63,152 nt of DNA from JAKSCF01 sp028279945 (GCA_028279945.1 JANQMT010000213.1:1-63152), one strand, 5' to 3'; numbered from the stretch's first letter, positions 8,121 to 18,630 are shown. Notes: a model not told the origin generated them from the sequence alone. Translations and numbers: made by a program.

Positions 8121-9179
8121 ATGAAAGTAAAATCAAGAATGATATCCGTAATGTTAATCGTGTTATTATTTGCATTTAGTGGATGCTCAAATTCGGCATC
8201 TGTAGAGGAAGAAACTGATATTCAACCCATTGAACTTAAGTTAGCGCATTTCTTTCCCAGCAGTCATCCGGTAGAAGTTGATTTGGTGGGGCCGTGGGCA
8301 GAGGCTGTAAAGGAAGCTACGGAAGGTCGAATTGTTGTCACAAGCTATCCTGGGCAAACGTTATTGCAAGCTCCAGCTATTTATGAAGGGGTAGTAGACG
8401 GTATTTCGGAATTGGGTCTTTCTTGTTTTGCTTATACCAGAGGCGCTTTCCCGGTGTTAGAAGCTTTTGAACTTCCCGGTATTACTTATTCTAATTCAAA
8501 AGTTGCTACAAAAGTAGCTTGGGAAGGTGTAAAAGAATTAAATCCAAAAGAGGTTCAAGACACAAAGCTTATGATGATTATTGCAACAGGCCCTGGGGAT
8601 TTATATACAAAAGTACCTGTTAAAGCATTAAGCGATTTACAAGGACTTGAGTTGAGAGCTACAGGTCTGAGTGCAAAGACTTTGGAGGCTTTAGGAGCTA
8701 CACCGGTTGCTATGCCCCAGTCAGAAGCTTATGAAGCACTTTCAAAAGGCGTTGTTCAAGGAAATCTTGGACCAATCGAAGTGCTTAAAGGGTGGAAACA
8801 GGCAGAAGTAACTAAAAATCTGACGTTAACACCGTTTTTATACAATACATTATTTTTTATAACCATCAATAATGATACTTGGGATAGTATAGACCCAAAG
8901 GATCAAGAAGCCATTTTAGCGGTTAATGAAAAGTTCTTTGAAGAAGTTGCAATGAGCTTATGGGATAATCAAAATGATGCAGCTCTAAAGTGGGCAACAG
9001 AAGAAGAAGGGATTGAAGTTTTCAATCTTTCAGATGATGAAATAGAAACTTGGAAAAGTATGGTCAAACCAATTCAAGATGATTTTGTCAATCAAATGAA
9101 TGGAAAAGGATTTGAAGGACAAGAGATACTGGATACAGTGAAACGATTGGCTGACCAATATAATTCTGAGCTTAAGTAG
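8121..9179 (+). CDS. dctP: TRAP transporter solute-binding lipoprotein (DctP family)
   Basis: 352-residue exported binding protein. The signal peptide ends in the lipobox FSGC (Cys near residue 22), so it is membrane-anchored outside the cell. The mature part has the DctP fold pattern: LKLAHFFPSSHPV at the start, and DLQGLELRATG plus an EAYEALSKGVVQG segment that forms the carboxylate-binding region. It delivers an organic acid to the QM permease encoded next. The substrate cannot be told from sequence. AAGGAGAGAG precedes the ATG. Expression probably depends on the leader upstream. Confidence 0.85.
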   Translation: MKVKSRMISVMLIVLLFAFSGCSNSASVEEETDIQPIELKLAHFFPSSHPVEVDLVGPWAEAVKEATEGRIVVTSYPGQTLLQAPAIYEGVVDGISELGLSCFAYTRGAFPVLEAFELPGITYSNSKVATKVAWEGVKELNPKEVQDTKLMMIIATGPGDLYTKVPVKALSDLQGLELRATGLSAKTLEALGATPVAMPQSEAYEALSKGVVQGNLGPIEVLKGWKQAEVTKNLTLTPFLYNTLFFITINNDTWDSIDPKDQEAILAVNEKFFEEVAMSLWDNQNDAALKWATEEEGIEVFNLSDDEIETWKSMVKPIQDDFVNQMNGKGFEGQEILDTVKRLADQYNSELK

Positions 9180-9194
9180 ATTTGGGGTGAAAAT

Positions 9195-9731
9195 ATGAGG
9201 CAGTTTTCCAGCCTAGTGAAAGGAATAAGTCGTACATTAGATAAAATAGCAGGCGCCTTTATTGTTGTTGTGATGTTATTGGTGGTTTCCAATGTGGTAT
9301 TACGTGGGATTTTTAACCATCCAATCAAGGGGACCTACGAGCTTGTAGGCCTGCTGACAGCAGTAGCTGTTTCTATGGGATTAGCCTATTGTGCGCTTCA
9401 AAAAGGGCATATTGCCGTAGGATTTGTAGTAGAATATTTTCCAAAGAAGATACAGTTGATCATTGATATTCTAAATCATTTTGCTGCTTTATGTTTTTGG
9501 AGTTTTACCACATGGTTTTTAATCCGGTATGGGCATACAATGATGCAAAAAGGGTTAGTAACTGCAACCGCCGAGATACCGGTTTATCCTTTTGTATATT
9601 TTATATCTTGTGGATTTTTAGTGCTATGCCTCGTATTAATGATTGCTTTAAAAGAAGATGTAACGCGTATATCAAACGAAAGCTTAATTCGGCTAAAACG
9701 GGCGGAAGCGTTAAGTGAGGAAAGCATATGA
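9195..9731 (+). CDS. dctQ: TRAP transporter small permease (DctQ family)
   Basis: 178-residue membrane protein with four predicted transmembrane segments (about 21-41, 52-72, 91-112, 133-153) and the DctQ-like segment VVSNVVLRGIFNHPIKGTYELVGLL. It forms the membrane complex with DctM for Na+-driven uptake. The start follows GGGGTGAAA. Its last codons overlap the dctM ATG by 4 bp (ATGA), the usual translational coupling. Confidence 0.85.
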   Translation: MRQFSSLVKGISRTLDKIAGAFIVVVMLLVVSNVVLRGIFNHPIKGTYELVGLLTAVAVSMGLAYCALQKGHIAVGFVVEYFPKKIQLIIDILNHFAALCFWSFTTWFLIRYGHTMMQKGLVTATAEIPVYPFVYFISCGFLVLCLVLMIALKEDVTRISNESLIRLKRAEALSEESI

Positions 9732-11035
9732 GTGTACTTCTGATAGGATTAATAGGCATTGGGGCATTCTTTATTCTTATTATTTTAAGAATGCCCATTG
9801 CTTTTGCTATGGCGCTTGTTGGGTTTGCCGGTTTTAGCCTGTTAACGTCCGTATCCGCAGGTATTAACATGGTAACCAAAGAGCTTTTTGGTAATTTTTC
9901 TTCATATTCTTTGAGTGTTATTGCAATGTTCGTATGGATGGGTTTTTTGGCTTATTACTCAGGAATAGGTTCCAGGTTGTATGTATTTGCTTATAATATG
10001 ATAGGTCATTTACCAGGGGGGCTTGCTATTGCTACACAAGGGGCATGTGCTGTTTTTGGAGCCATCTGTGGTTCTAATACTGCTACTGCAGCGACCATGG
10101 GAGCAATAGCCCTCCCAGAAATGCAAAAATACCATTATGATGAGTCATTAGCCACAGCCAGCATTGCTGCAGGAGGCGTTTTAGGTGTTATGATTCCCCC
10201 AAGTGTTATATTTATCGTATATGGTATGGCAACAGAGCAATCTGTTGGAAAGCTTTTTATGGCAGGTATATTACCTGGCATACTCATGATGCTTCTTTAT
10301 ATGATAACGATCTTTATTATCACAATACGCAATCCCAAATTAGGGCCGGCCGGACCTAGGGCCAGCTGGAAAGAAAGAATCTTATCACTTCGCGGAGGAT
10401 TAGCAGAAGCTTTAATTGTTTTTTCCATATCTATCGGAGGTTTATTTGCCGGATGGTTTACACCTACTGAGGCTGGAGCAATTGGAGCTGCAGGTGTGTT
10501 GGGCATATCTTTGCTTGAAAAGCGTTTAAGCAGGGAAGCTTTATTAAAATCTCTTTCAGATACTACGCGAACGACTGCTATGATTATGCTTATGATTGCC
10601 GGCGCTATTATATTTGGAAGATTTATGGCCATTAGTAGAATTCCTTTTGAAATTGCAAATTGGGCAGGCGCTTTACCGTTACCTCCATTCGCAATTTTGG
10701 GTGTTATTTTAGTCATTTATTTAATTCTTGGATGTTTTTTGGACGCTTTAGCATTGGTATTACTTACTACACCCATATTTTTCCCTGTAGTTGTAGATAC
10801 TTTGGGATATGATCCCATATGGTTCGGTGTGATTATGGTATTAGTTGTGGCAATGGGCGTTATTACACCACCCGTAGGCATGAATGTGTATATCATTAAA
10901 GGCGTTGCTCCGGAAATACCTTTGGAAGTTATTTTCAAAGGCATTTGGCCGTTCTTATTTGCTTTAATAGTTTGTGTTATATTACTGATTATATTTCCTC
11001 AAATTGCTACTTTTTTACCGAACTTATTAACTTAA
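9728..11035 (+). CDS. dctM: TRAP transporter large permease (DctM family)
   Basis: 435-residue polytopic protein of the DctM/ion-transporter superfamily, full length for the family (about 425-440). Conserved landmarks are GAICGSNTATAATMGAIALPEM, GVLGVMIPPSVIFIVYG, WFTPTEAGAIGA and the C-terminal GVITPPVGMNVYIIKG. It catalyses the Na+-coupled transport step. It is the last gene of the operon and is followed by a strong terminator. Confidence 0.88.
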   Translation: MSVLLIGLIGIGAFFILIILRMPIAFAMALVGFAGFSLLTSVSAGINMVTKELFGNFSSYSLSVIAMFVWMGFLAYYSGIGSRLYVFAYNMIGHLPGGLAIATQGACAVFGAICGSNTATAATMGAIALPEMQKYHYDESLATASIAAGGVLGVMIPPSVIFIVYGMATEQSVGKLFMAGILPGILMMLLYMITIFIITIRNPKLGPAGPRASWKERILSLRGGLAEALIVFSISIGGLFAGWFTPTEAGAIGAAGVLGISLLEKRLSREALLKSLSDTTRTTAMIMLMIAGAIIFGRFMAISRIPFEIANWAGALPLPPFAILGVILVIYLILGCFLDALALVLLTTPIFFPVVVDTLGYDPIWFGVIMVLVVAMGVITPPVGMNVYIIKGVAPEIPLEVIFKGIWPFLFALIVCVILLIIFPQIATFLPNLLT

Positions 11036-11056
11036 TAACTTTGAAAATAATGTATG

Positions 11057-11098
11057 GCAGTAACCTTTTTTAAAAAGATTAGGTTACTGCTTTTTTTA
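11057..11098 (+). terminator. Intrinsic terminator of the first TRAP operon
   Basis: GCAGTAACCT (11057-11066) pairs with AGGTTACTGC (11081-11090), followed by seven Ts. Confidence 0.9.
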
Positions 11099-11242
11099 TG
11101 ATTTATTTAAAGATTTTTAATAACAAATTTCGATATTAATATACTTATTTCAACACAGATTTGCTATAATGAGAGGTAATATATACCAATAAAAACTTGA
11201 TTTGTATTATGACTGAAAAGGCATAGTGCCCTTGGAGGATAT

Positions 11243-12070
11243 ATGGATAAAGAATTAAACAGAATGATAATGACGATGAAGCAAAGTTATGACAAAGATA
11301 TCAGCATTTATGACCGATCCTTTCTGATTAAGAATATCGAAAAGAGAAAAACGGCTATTCAAACTGAGAGAGTAGAAGATTATATTCAGGTGCTGGAAGA
11401 AGACCCCAAAGAAGCAGAAAATTTTTACGAGTCTTTTAACATTCATTATAGTCAATTTTTTAGGGAGCCATTTATATTTACTTTACTGGAACAAGTCATA
11501 CTTTCCAGTATTATTAATAATAAGCCGCCAGGGCGTGAAATCAGGGTATGGTCTGCCGGGTGTTCACATGGACAAGAGCCTTATTCCATAGCGATACTTC
11601 TTTCTGAATTCGCTGAAATCTTCCAAAAAGTAGTCCGTTTTCGAATTTTTGCTACCGATATTTCCCAAGAGGCAGTTTCTATTGGACAAGCGGGTATTTA
11701 CAATCAAGATGCCATTAAAAATGTAAAGATGATGTATTTGGATAAATATTTTGTAAAGCAAGGTGAAACGTATATGATTACACCGCAACTCAAAAAAAAC
11801 ATCAGTTTTTTGACCTATGATCTTTTGGATAAAACCTCCATAAATCCTCCGGAGAGCATTTATGGAGATTTTGATATCGTGATGTGCAGTAATGTACTGT
11901 TTTACTACAAAACGGAAGTTCAGCAGTTTATCATCAATAAATTACAAAAAGCTACATCATCTAGTGGATATCTAATTACAGGTGAGGCAGAAAGAGTCTG
12001 TGCTGAGAAAGTATCAAAACTTACAAGCATGGCCATGCAAATACCTATCTTTCAAAACGTTATACGATAA
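11243..12070 (+). CDS. cheR: CheR-type protein-glutamate O-methyltransferase
   Basis: 275-residue SAM-dependent methyltransferase that adds methyl groups to glutamates of chemoreceptor-like proteins. The SAM motif is WSAGCSHGQEPYSIAI (near residue 95), then RIFATDISQEAV and the FDIVMCSNVLFYY motif, all typical of CheR. GGAGG precedes the ATG, and a TATAAT at about 11165-11170 is a likely -10. No CheB, receptor or CheA lies nearby. The next genes are a hybrid kinase and a cyclic-di-GMP regulator, so it may modify a non-flagellar signalling target. Confidence 0.85.
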   Translation: MDKELNRMIMTMKQSYDKDISIYDRSFLIKNIEKRKTAIQTERVEDYIQVLEEDPKEAENFYESFNIHYSQFFREPFIFTLLEQVILSSIINNKPPGREIRVWSAGCSHGQEPYSIAILLSEFAEIFQKVVRFRIFATDISQEAVSIGQAGIYNQDAIKNVKMMYLDKYFVKQGETYMITPQLKKNISFLTYDLLDKTSINPPESIYGDFDIVMCSNVLFYYKTEVQQFIINKLQKATSSSGYLITGEAERVCAEKVSKLTSMAMQIPIFQNVIR

Positions 12071-12137
12071 ATTAAGATTGAAATTCAAATAAACATTTAA
12101 TTAAAAGTAAAACTTATGAACATAAGGAGGGTATGAG

Positions 12138-15110
12138 ATGAAGATTAAAGATCTTGGAATAGGGGCGCAACTTAGGCTTGGGTTTGCAGTTCTTTTAGTT
12201 TTTGTTCTTCTTATCGTGACAGTTAGCTACTTCCAAACAGTAGAACTTCACAGACAAACTGAAACATTGTACCAGCATCCATTACAAGTTAGAAGAGCTA
12301 TTGACACGCTTACTAATAAAACCCTTAACATGTCTTTGGAAATGAAAAACTTGATGATGGCTGAGAGTGAAAAAGAAAAACGAAGGGCTATTGAGCTAAT
12401 AGAATTGTCAAAAGCTGATGTGGAGTCACAGTTTAGCATTTTGAGAGATCGTTATCTCGGTCCTTGTGAAGATATAGATGAAAGCTACCACGCATATATT
12501 CGCTGGAAAACGTCTTTGGATGAAAATGTTGATTTGATATTTTCCGGCCAGGTGCTTAGAGCAAATGAAAAACAATGGCTGGATGGACCGGTTGAGATAA
12601 AAAGAGAGCAGCTAATCAAAAGCATTCAAAAAATAGATGATTTTGCAAAACATAAAGCAGATTCTTTATACTTTGACTCTAAGAAACTAGAAAATAGTTT
12701 AAATAAGCAGTTAATATTGATTGTAGTGATTGTAACCATACTTATATTCGCTATAAGCACCCAAATTTATAAAAACGTTAAAGATCCCTTGGATGAATTG
12801 ACACAAATTGCTCGAAGCGTTAAAGATGGTAATTTGGATGTTAGGTGTTCTATTGACAATAATAATGAGTATGGCATATTATCCTCTTCTTTTAATGATA
12901 TGCTTGAAACCATTGAAAAAAATGTACTTTTAAATGAAAAAAGCACCAGTCTTTCAAAAGTTATGCTGTCTGAAGATGATGCCAAGTCATTTTTTATGTT
13001 AACATTGAATGAACTTGCAAAGCATACCGATTCTCAAGTGGCAGCAGTATATCTGCTGAGTGATGACAAAAAGACCTTTCAGCTTTTCGAATCCATAGGC
13101 ATGGATAGTGATAAAAGACAATCTTTTGATGTTGATAGCTTGGAAGGCGAAATAGGTTTTGCTGCCGCATCAAAAAAATGGAAGTATATTGATGAAGTCT
13201 CAGAAAATACACGCTTTATATTTTCTGCTGTAAGCGGCATCTTTGTCCCAAGAGGAATTATAACCATTCCAATACTTTCTAACCATGAAGTGATCGCTAT
13301 CATTTCTCTGGCCAGTATTACAAATTTCTCAAGGCAAGCTTTAGATTTTGTTGACAATGTCATTGATACCATGAGTGCTCGCATAGAAGGGATACTCACA
13401 TACCGCCTTATTAAAAACATGAAAGATGAGATGGAAGAAAAAAACAGAGAACTTGAGTCGCAAAAGTCTGAGTTGACCATTCAAAGTGCAGAGCTGAATC
13501 AGCAAAATAAAGAACTGGAAATACAGAAACAACAGTTGAGCGAAGCGAATCAACTTAAAACCAACTTTTTATCTAATATGAGTCATGAACTTCGTACGCC
13601 GCTTAATTCTGTTATTGCGTTATCCGGCGTGCTTAATCGTCGTCTTGCCCATCAAATTCCGGAAGAGGAGCACAGCTATTTAGAGGTTATAGAGCGCAGC
13701 GGGAAGAATCTTTTGACTTTGATCAACGATATACTGGATATCTCTCGTATTGAGGCAGGGCGTGTTGACATTGAGATTACAAAGTTTAATATAAACAATT
13801 TGATAGCAGAGGTTGTTACGATGATACAACCCCTGGCAAATCAGAAAAATATTGAAATCCTTCAGAAAGGAAAACAAATAGGTATATTCATTGAAAGCGA
13901 CTTAGATAAATGCCGTCATATTTTGCAAAATATTATCGGTAATGCTGTTAAATTTACTGAAAAAGGACAAGTGAAAATTGACACTGTGCTGAAAGATAGT
14001 ACCGTTGAAATAGCAGTTACCGACACAGGTGTTGGTATTGAAGAAAAGCATTTACAAAATGTTTTTGAAGAGTTTAGACAAGCTGATGGCAGCACATCCA
14101 GAAGGTTTGGTGGTACCGGCCTGGGGCTTGCCATCGCTAAAAGGTATTCAGGTCTGATAGGAGCAACTATTGATGTAAAAAGTGTGGTGGATAAAGGTTC
14201 TACATTTACCATCAGCCTCCCTTTGAATTGTGCTGATGAGAACATAGCCGGCGAAATAAAAACCGTATCTGAGTCCCAATTTACGCCTATTGATGCCAAT
14301 GTCAAACCAGTTTCATTTTCATCCGATGGGACTATTTTACTGGTTGAAGACAGCGAACCTGCTATTGTGCAGATACAGGATTTGATGGAAGAGAGCGGGT
14401 ATCGGGTAATGGTTGCTCAAAATGGCAGCGAAGCATTAGAAATGGTTGATCAAACGATTCCTGATGCTATAATACTGGATTTGATGATGCCCGGTATTGA
14501 TGGTTTCGAGGTCTTGAAAACCTTAAGAGAAGCGGAACCAACAACTCATGTACCGGTGCTGATACTGACTGCTAAACATATCACAAAGAATGAACTTAAA
14601 TTTTTGAAGCGCAATAATATCCATCAGCTTATCCAAAAAGGTGATGTAAATCGTTTAGAACTCCAAAATGCAATTGCTGCTATGTTGACTGATGATAAGG
14701 TTGAAGCTGAAAAACCTCAAAGAGAATTACAGACGATTCCAGATAATCCTACTGTTCTTGTAGTGGAGGATAATTTAGATAATATGATGTCTATCAAGGC
14801 ATTGATTAACGAGCAGTACGCTGTTATAGAGGCACATGATGGCAGGAAAGCTGTTGAAATGGCTCAAAAGCATAAACCGCATTTGATTCTTATGGATATT
14901 GCTTTGCCTGAGATAGATGGAATAGAAGCTTTTAGAGCTATTAGGAACTCTCAAGGATTGCAGCATATTCCTATTATCGCTTTGACAGCCAGTGCTATGA
15001 TGAAAGAACGTGAAATGATTTTATCACATGGATTTGATGCTTTTATTCCAAAGCCAATTCTTGAAGAACAATTTTTTAAGGTGATCAATGAGGTGCTTTA
15101 TGGAAAATAA
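12138..15110 (+). CDS. Membrane hybrid sensor histidine kinase with two receiver domains
   Basis: 990 residues. Order: TM1 (about 14-34), helical extracytoplasmic region (about 35-190), TM2 (about 192-212), HAMP (about 214-265), GAF-like domain (about 285-425), coiled coil (about 430-472), HisKA with His483 in NMSHELRTPLNS, HATPase with DTGVGI and FGGTGLGLAI, first receiver (phospho-Asp781, ILDLMMPG) and second receiver (Asp920, LILMDIALPE). Tandem receivers on a kinase suggest an internal phosphorelay. It lies downstream of cheR and overlaps the next regulator, its probable partner. The ligand is unknown. Confidence 0.88.
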   Translation: MKIKDLGIGAQLRLGFAVLLVFVLLIVTVSYFQTVELHRQTETLYQHPLQVRRAIDTLTNKTLNMSLEMKNLMMAESEKEKRRAIELIELSKADVESQFSILRDRYLGPCEDIDESYHAYIRWKTSLDENVDLIFSGQVLRANEKQWLDGPVEIKREQLIKSIQKIDDFAKHKADSLYFDSKKLENSLNKQLILIVVIVTILIFAISTQIYKNVKDPLDELTQIARSVKDGNLDVRCSIDNNNEYGILSSSFNDMLETIEKNVLLNEKSTSLSKVMLSEDDAKSFFMLTLNELAKHTDSQVAAVYLLSDDKKTFQLFESIGMDSDKRQSFDVDSLEGEIGFAAASKKWKYIDEVSENTRFIFSAVSGIFVPRGIITIPILSNHEVIAIISLASITNFSRQALDFVDNVIDTMSARIEGILTYRLIKNMKDEMEEKNRELESQKSELTIQSAELNQQNKELEIQKQQLSEANQLKTNFLSNMSHELRTPLNSVIALSGVLNRRLAHQIPEEEHSYLEVIERSGKNLLTLINDILDISRIEAGRVDIEITKFNINNLIAEVVTMIQPLANQKNIEILQKGKQIGIFIESDLDKCRHILQNIIGNAVKFTEKGQVKIDTVLKDSTVEIAVTDTGVGIEEKHLQNVFEEFRQADGSTSRRFGGTGLGLAIAKRYSGLIGATIDVKSVVDKGSTFTISLPLNCADENIAGEIKTVSESQFTPIDANVKPVSFSSDGTILLVEDSEPAIVQIQDLMEESGYRVMVAQNGSEALEMVDQTIPDAIILDLMMPGIDGFEVLKTLREAEPTTHVPVLILTAKHITKNELKFLKRNNIHQLIQKGDVNRLELQNAIAAMLTDDKVEAEKPQRELQTIPDNPTVLVVEDNLDNMMSIKALINEQYAVIEAHDGRKAVEMAQKHKPHLILMDIALPEIDGIEAFRAIRNSQGLQHIPIIALTASAMMKEREMILSHGFDAFIPKPILEEQFFKVINEVLYGK

Positions 15111-17037
15111 AAGATATATTTTTTTAGCAATAGATGATCATAATGAAAATCTGATCACCTTAAAAGCACTTTTGAATGAAGCTTTTCCTAAAGCTGAAGT
15201 ACTAACAGCATTAAGCGGAAAAGAAGGGATCGCGTTAGCAGGTGAAAAAGAACCGGATGTCATTCTACTGGATATTGTTATGCCCGGGATGGATGGTTAT
15301 CAAGTGTGCAGGTGTCTCAAATCCCATCCCAAATTAAAGGATGTACCTGTGATGTTTATTACTGCACTAAAAGGGGATAAACAAAGCCGTATTCTTGCTC
15401 TTGAAAGCGGCGCGGAAACCTTTTTAGCGAAACCCATTGATGAAATTGAACTGTTTGCTCAGGTTCGTGCTATGTTAAAAATTAAAGCTTCAAATATTCA
15501 AAAACGAGACGAAAAAAAAATGCTTCAAGCTATGGTTGAGTGTAAGACTCAAAAACTATTGGAAACAAATAAACAAATAAAAGAACTTTATGAAGAGATT
15601 AAAGCAGAAAATGAATTGAGAAAGATGAGTGAAATAGCTCTCCATAAAGCCAAGGAAAAATACCGTTCATTACTGGATGATTTGCCGGCATGGATTTGTG
15701 AGTTTTTACCTGATAGCACACTTGTTTATGTCAACAAAGCCTATTGCAAATATCTTGAGATGTCTTTAGATGATCTCATCGGACAAAAGTTTTTAGGCTT
15801 ACTAACGGAAGGTGCTAGAGAGGAAGCAGAAAAACAGTATAAAGCATTGACTTCAGATCATCCTTCAAACCAATATGCCCATGAAGTAATAAAAAATGGT
15901 GAAATTAGGTGGCAGGAATGGAGACATAGAGCTTTCTTTACCGAGCAAGGTCAGCCGGCATATTATTATTCCATTGGAATGGATGTTACTGAACGCAAGC
16001 GTGTAGAAGAAGAGTTGATTTACTTAAGCTATCACGATCATCTTACCGGTTTATATAATAGAAGATTTTTTGAAAATGAATTAAAGCGACTGGATATGAA
16101 AGCCAACTTTCCGATAACTGTTGTTATGGGGGATGTTAACGGACTCAAGTTAATTAACGATTCTTTTGGTCATGCGGCTGGTGATGAAATACTAAAAAAA
16201 GCTGCAAAAAGCATTAGAAAAGGATGCACTGATGATGAGATAATTGCTAGAATCGGAGGGGACGAATTTGCTATTATTCTACCCAAAACCGACAAGTTTG
16301 AGACGGAAAGAATGATTAGGCGTATTAAAGAAATGAGTCTAGTGGAGAAGACCGGCCAATGTGTGTTATCAATATCTTTTGGTTATAAGACCAAATATAG
16401 CGAAGAGGATGACATTCAAACCATATTGGCGGAAGCTGAAAATAATATGTATAAGCAGAAGATGTATGAAAGTGCCAGCATGAGAAGCAAGACAATAGAC
16501 GTCATTATGAATGCACTTTATGAGAAAAGTGAGAGAGAGATGCTTCACTCCAAAAGAGTAAGTGCAATCAGTGCTGCAATCGCAGCTGAATTAGGTTTTA
16601 ATCAAGACAAAATAGAGCAAATTAAAATAGCCGGACTTGTTCATGATATAGGTAAAATAGGCATAGACGAAAAAATTCTAAACAAAACGCATGGTTTAGA
16701 CCATGATGAATGGTTAGAAATGAAGAAGCACCCGGAAGTAGGATGGCGAATTCTTGCTTCTGCAAATGAGTTTTTAGAGCTGGCCAGATATATTCTTTCC
16801 CACCATGAAAGATGGGATGGAAAAGGATATCCTAATGGTCTTAAAGGTGAAGAAATTGATATTGAAGCTAGAATCATTACAATTGCTGACGCATACGATG
16901 CGATGACATCAAAGAGATCTTACAGAAAACCTGTGAGTAAAGAAGAAGCCATACTAGAAATAAAGAAGTGTTCAGGAACACAATTTGATCCCAAAATTGT
17001 AGATATTTTTGTAAAGAAAGTAGTAAATTATATTTAA
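15100..17037 (+). CDS. Response regulator with PAS, GGDEF and HD-GYP domains (cyclic-di-GMP turnover)
   Basis: 645 residues. Receiver (1-125) with phospho-Asp58 in ILLDIVMPG, coiled coil (about 130-180), PAS (about 185-300), GGDEF with the intact signature GGDEF at 386-390, and HD-GYP with HD at 515-516, HHERWDGKGYP at 568-578 and AYDAMTS. Both synthesis and hydrolysis signatures look intact, so it could make or degrade cyclic-di-GMP depending on phosphorylation. ATG 15100 is chosen because GAGGTG sits just upstream; an in-frame ATG at 15088 lacks a site. It overlaps the kinase stop by 11 bp. Confidence 0.88.
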   Translation: MENKRYIFLAIDDHNENLITLKALLNEAFPKAEVLTALSGKEGIALAGEKEPDVILLDIVMPGMDGYQVCRCLKSHPKLKDVPVMFITALKGDKQSRILALESGAETFLAKPIDEIELFAQVRAMLKIKASNIQKRDEKKMLQAMVECKTQKLLETNKQIKELYEEIKAENELRKMSEIALHKAKEKYRSLLDDLPAWICEFLPDSTLVYVNKAYCKYLEMSLDDLIGQKFLGLLTEGAREEAEKQYKALTSDHPSNQYAHEVIKNGEIRWQEWRHRAFFTEQGQPAYYYSIGMDVTERKRVEEELIYLSYHDHLTGLYNRRFFENELKRLDMKANFPITVVMGDVNGLKLINDSFGHAAGDEILKKAAKSIRKGCTDDEIIARIGGDEFAIILPKTDKFETERMIRRIKEMSLVEKTGQCVLSISFGYKTKYSEEDDIQTILAEAENNMYKQKMYESASMRSKTIDVIMNALYEKSEREMLHSKRVSAISAAIAAELGFNQDKIEQIKIAGLVHDIGKIGIDEKILNKTHGLDHDEWLEMKKHPEVGWRILASANEFLELARYILSHHERWDGKGYPNGLKGEEIDIEARIITIADAYDAMTSKRSYRKPVSKEEAILEIKKCSGTQFDPKIVDIFVKKVVNYI

Positions 17038-17130
17038 CATAATTTATTTAATCGAATAATGAATCTTTGTAATGAATTAGCCAAATGATTTTGATATAAT
17101 GGATTGAAAGCTAAAAGAAGGAGAAAAGCT

Positions 17131-18594
17131 ATGGATCAAAGTTCAATGGCCATTTTAATAGTTGGCGCATCAATGTTTATTCCTTTATATATTGGTGCAA
17201 AAGCAGGAGAAAAAGATATTAATACGGTTAGCGACTTTTTTATCCAAGATAGAGATATGGGCTTGGTCATGGCGTTTTTTACGGTACAAGCTACGTGGTG
17301 GAGTGCGTTTGCCTTTATAGGTGCAACCGGCTACTACTATTATTACGGACCGTTATATTGGACAACCTTTGGATGGGACATATTATTTGGTATCTTATTT
17401 TTTTTTATTGGAAAAAGGATCTGGTTCTATGGAAAAGAGAATCAATATATGACATCTACGGACTTTTTCACAGATATTTACCAATCAGAAATTTTAGGAA
17501 TTATCGTTACCGGAACCATGATGTTATTTACCATTCCATATTTCGAAATTCAAATATCCGGAGGCGCATATTTAATCGAAGAAGTGTCCAAAGGCCTGAT
17601 TCCCAGTGAGATGGGTGCTTTTGTTTTTACAACGGTTATTGTGATTTATGTATGGACCGGAGGTCTTAGGGCTGTTGCATGGGCAGATGTGTTTTATGAA
17701 ATTTTGATTTTAGCCAGTGCGGTTTTAAGCGGTGCGTATATCATTTACTACTTTGGCGGTATAGACAAGTTGTTTTCGGAAATCTACAGCGTTTCTCCAG
17801 AATCATTAACTTTACCTAATAATATAGAAGGATCATTATTATGGTTGTCCATGTTTATTATTGTTCCCATTGGTGCATTAATGGGCCCGCCTTTATGGAT
17901 TAGGATGTACGCTATACGTGATGCCAAGATTTTCTATATTATGCCCCTCTTATTAGCAGGTATTTCTATAGTCAACATTTCACCCATGTTAATTGGTAAT
18001 GCAGGTATCCTATTAGAGACTCAATTGATTGAAGCGGATACACTTTTCCCAAAGATTATTATGAACCATGTACCGCATATGCTTGCTTTTATCATCATAA
18101 TTGGTGGAGCTGCTGCAGCAATGTCTACATCTAACTCACAGATCCATGCAATTTCTGCGCTTTATACCATTGACATTCATAAAAGATATATTAACAAAAA
18201 ATCGGATGATAAGAGACTACTGAGTATAGGAAGAATAGTTATTTTAATTTTTGCAGTATTATCTTTTATGGCATATGTATACATTCCGGGACTAATGGTA
18301 CAAATAGGACTCATTGCACTAAGCGGAACTGCTCAAATTTTTGTTCCCACTGTGGGAGCTCTGTTTTGGGAAAAATCAAACGCCAAGGGTGCCATATCAG
18401 GAATTATTGCAGGCTTAATAGCCTTAGCCTATTTTTCACTGGTTAGAGGTGTTGACATTGGTCATTCAGGACTGTTGGGACTGGCAACCAATGCACTGGT
18501 TTTTGTCCTCATATCTCTAACAACCAAAACCTGCAGGCAAACCCAAGAGAAGATTGCAAATATGAAATCAAAGTATAATAATGCTTTTAGATAA
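17131..18594 (+). CDS. Sodium:solute symporter family (SSS) transporter
   Basis: 487-residue protein with about 13 transmembrane segments. SSS landmarks include the N-terminal VSDFFIQDRDMGLVMAFFT region with TWWSAFAFIGATGYYY, and IIIIGGAAAAMSTSNSQIHAIS in the Na+-site helix. It imports a solute with Na+; the substrate is unassigned. The start is ATG 17131 after AGAAGGAG, not the upstream TTG at 17104. It ends in a strong convergent terminator, and it follows the signalling cluster, which may sense or control its substrate. Confidence 0.85.
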   Translation: MDQSSMAILIVGASMFIPLYIGAKAGEKDINTVSDFFIQDRDMGLVMAFFTVQATWWSAFAFIGATGYYYYYGPLYWTTFGWDILFGILFFFIGKRIWFYGKENQYMTSTDFFTDIYQSEILGIIVTGTMMLFTIPYFEIQISGGAYLIEEVSKGLIPSEMGAFVFTTVIVIYVWTGGLRAVAWADVFYEILILASAVLSGAYIIYYFGGIDKLFSEIYSVSPESLTLPNNIEGSLLWLSMFIIVPIGALMGPPLWIRMYAIRDAKIFYIMPLLLAGISIVNISPMLIGNAGILLETQLIEADTLFPKIIMNHVPHMLAFIIIIGGAAAAMSTSNSQIHAISALYTIDIHKRYINKKSDDKRLLSIGRIVILIFAVLSFMAYVYIPGLMVQIGLIALSGTAQIFVPTVGALFWEKSNAKGAISGIIAGLIALAYFSLVRGVDIGHSGLLGLATNALVFVLISLTTKTCRQTQEKIANMKSKYNNAFR

Positions 18595-18630
18595 AGTATT
18601 AATATTTAAAAAATATAAATAAGAAAACAT

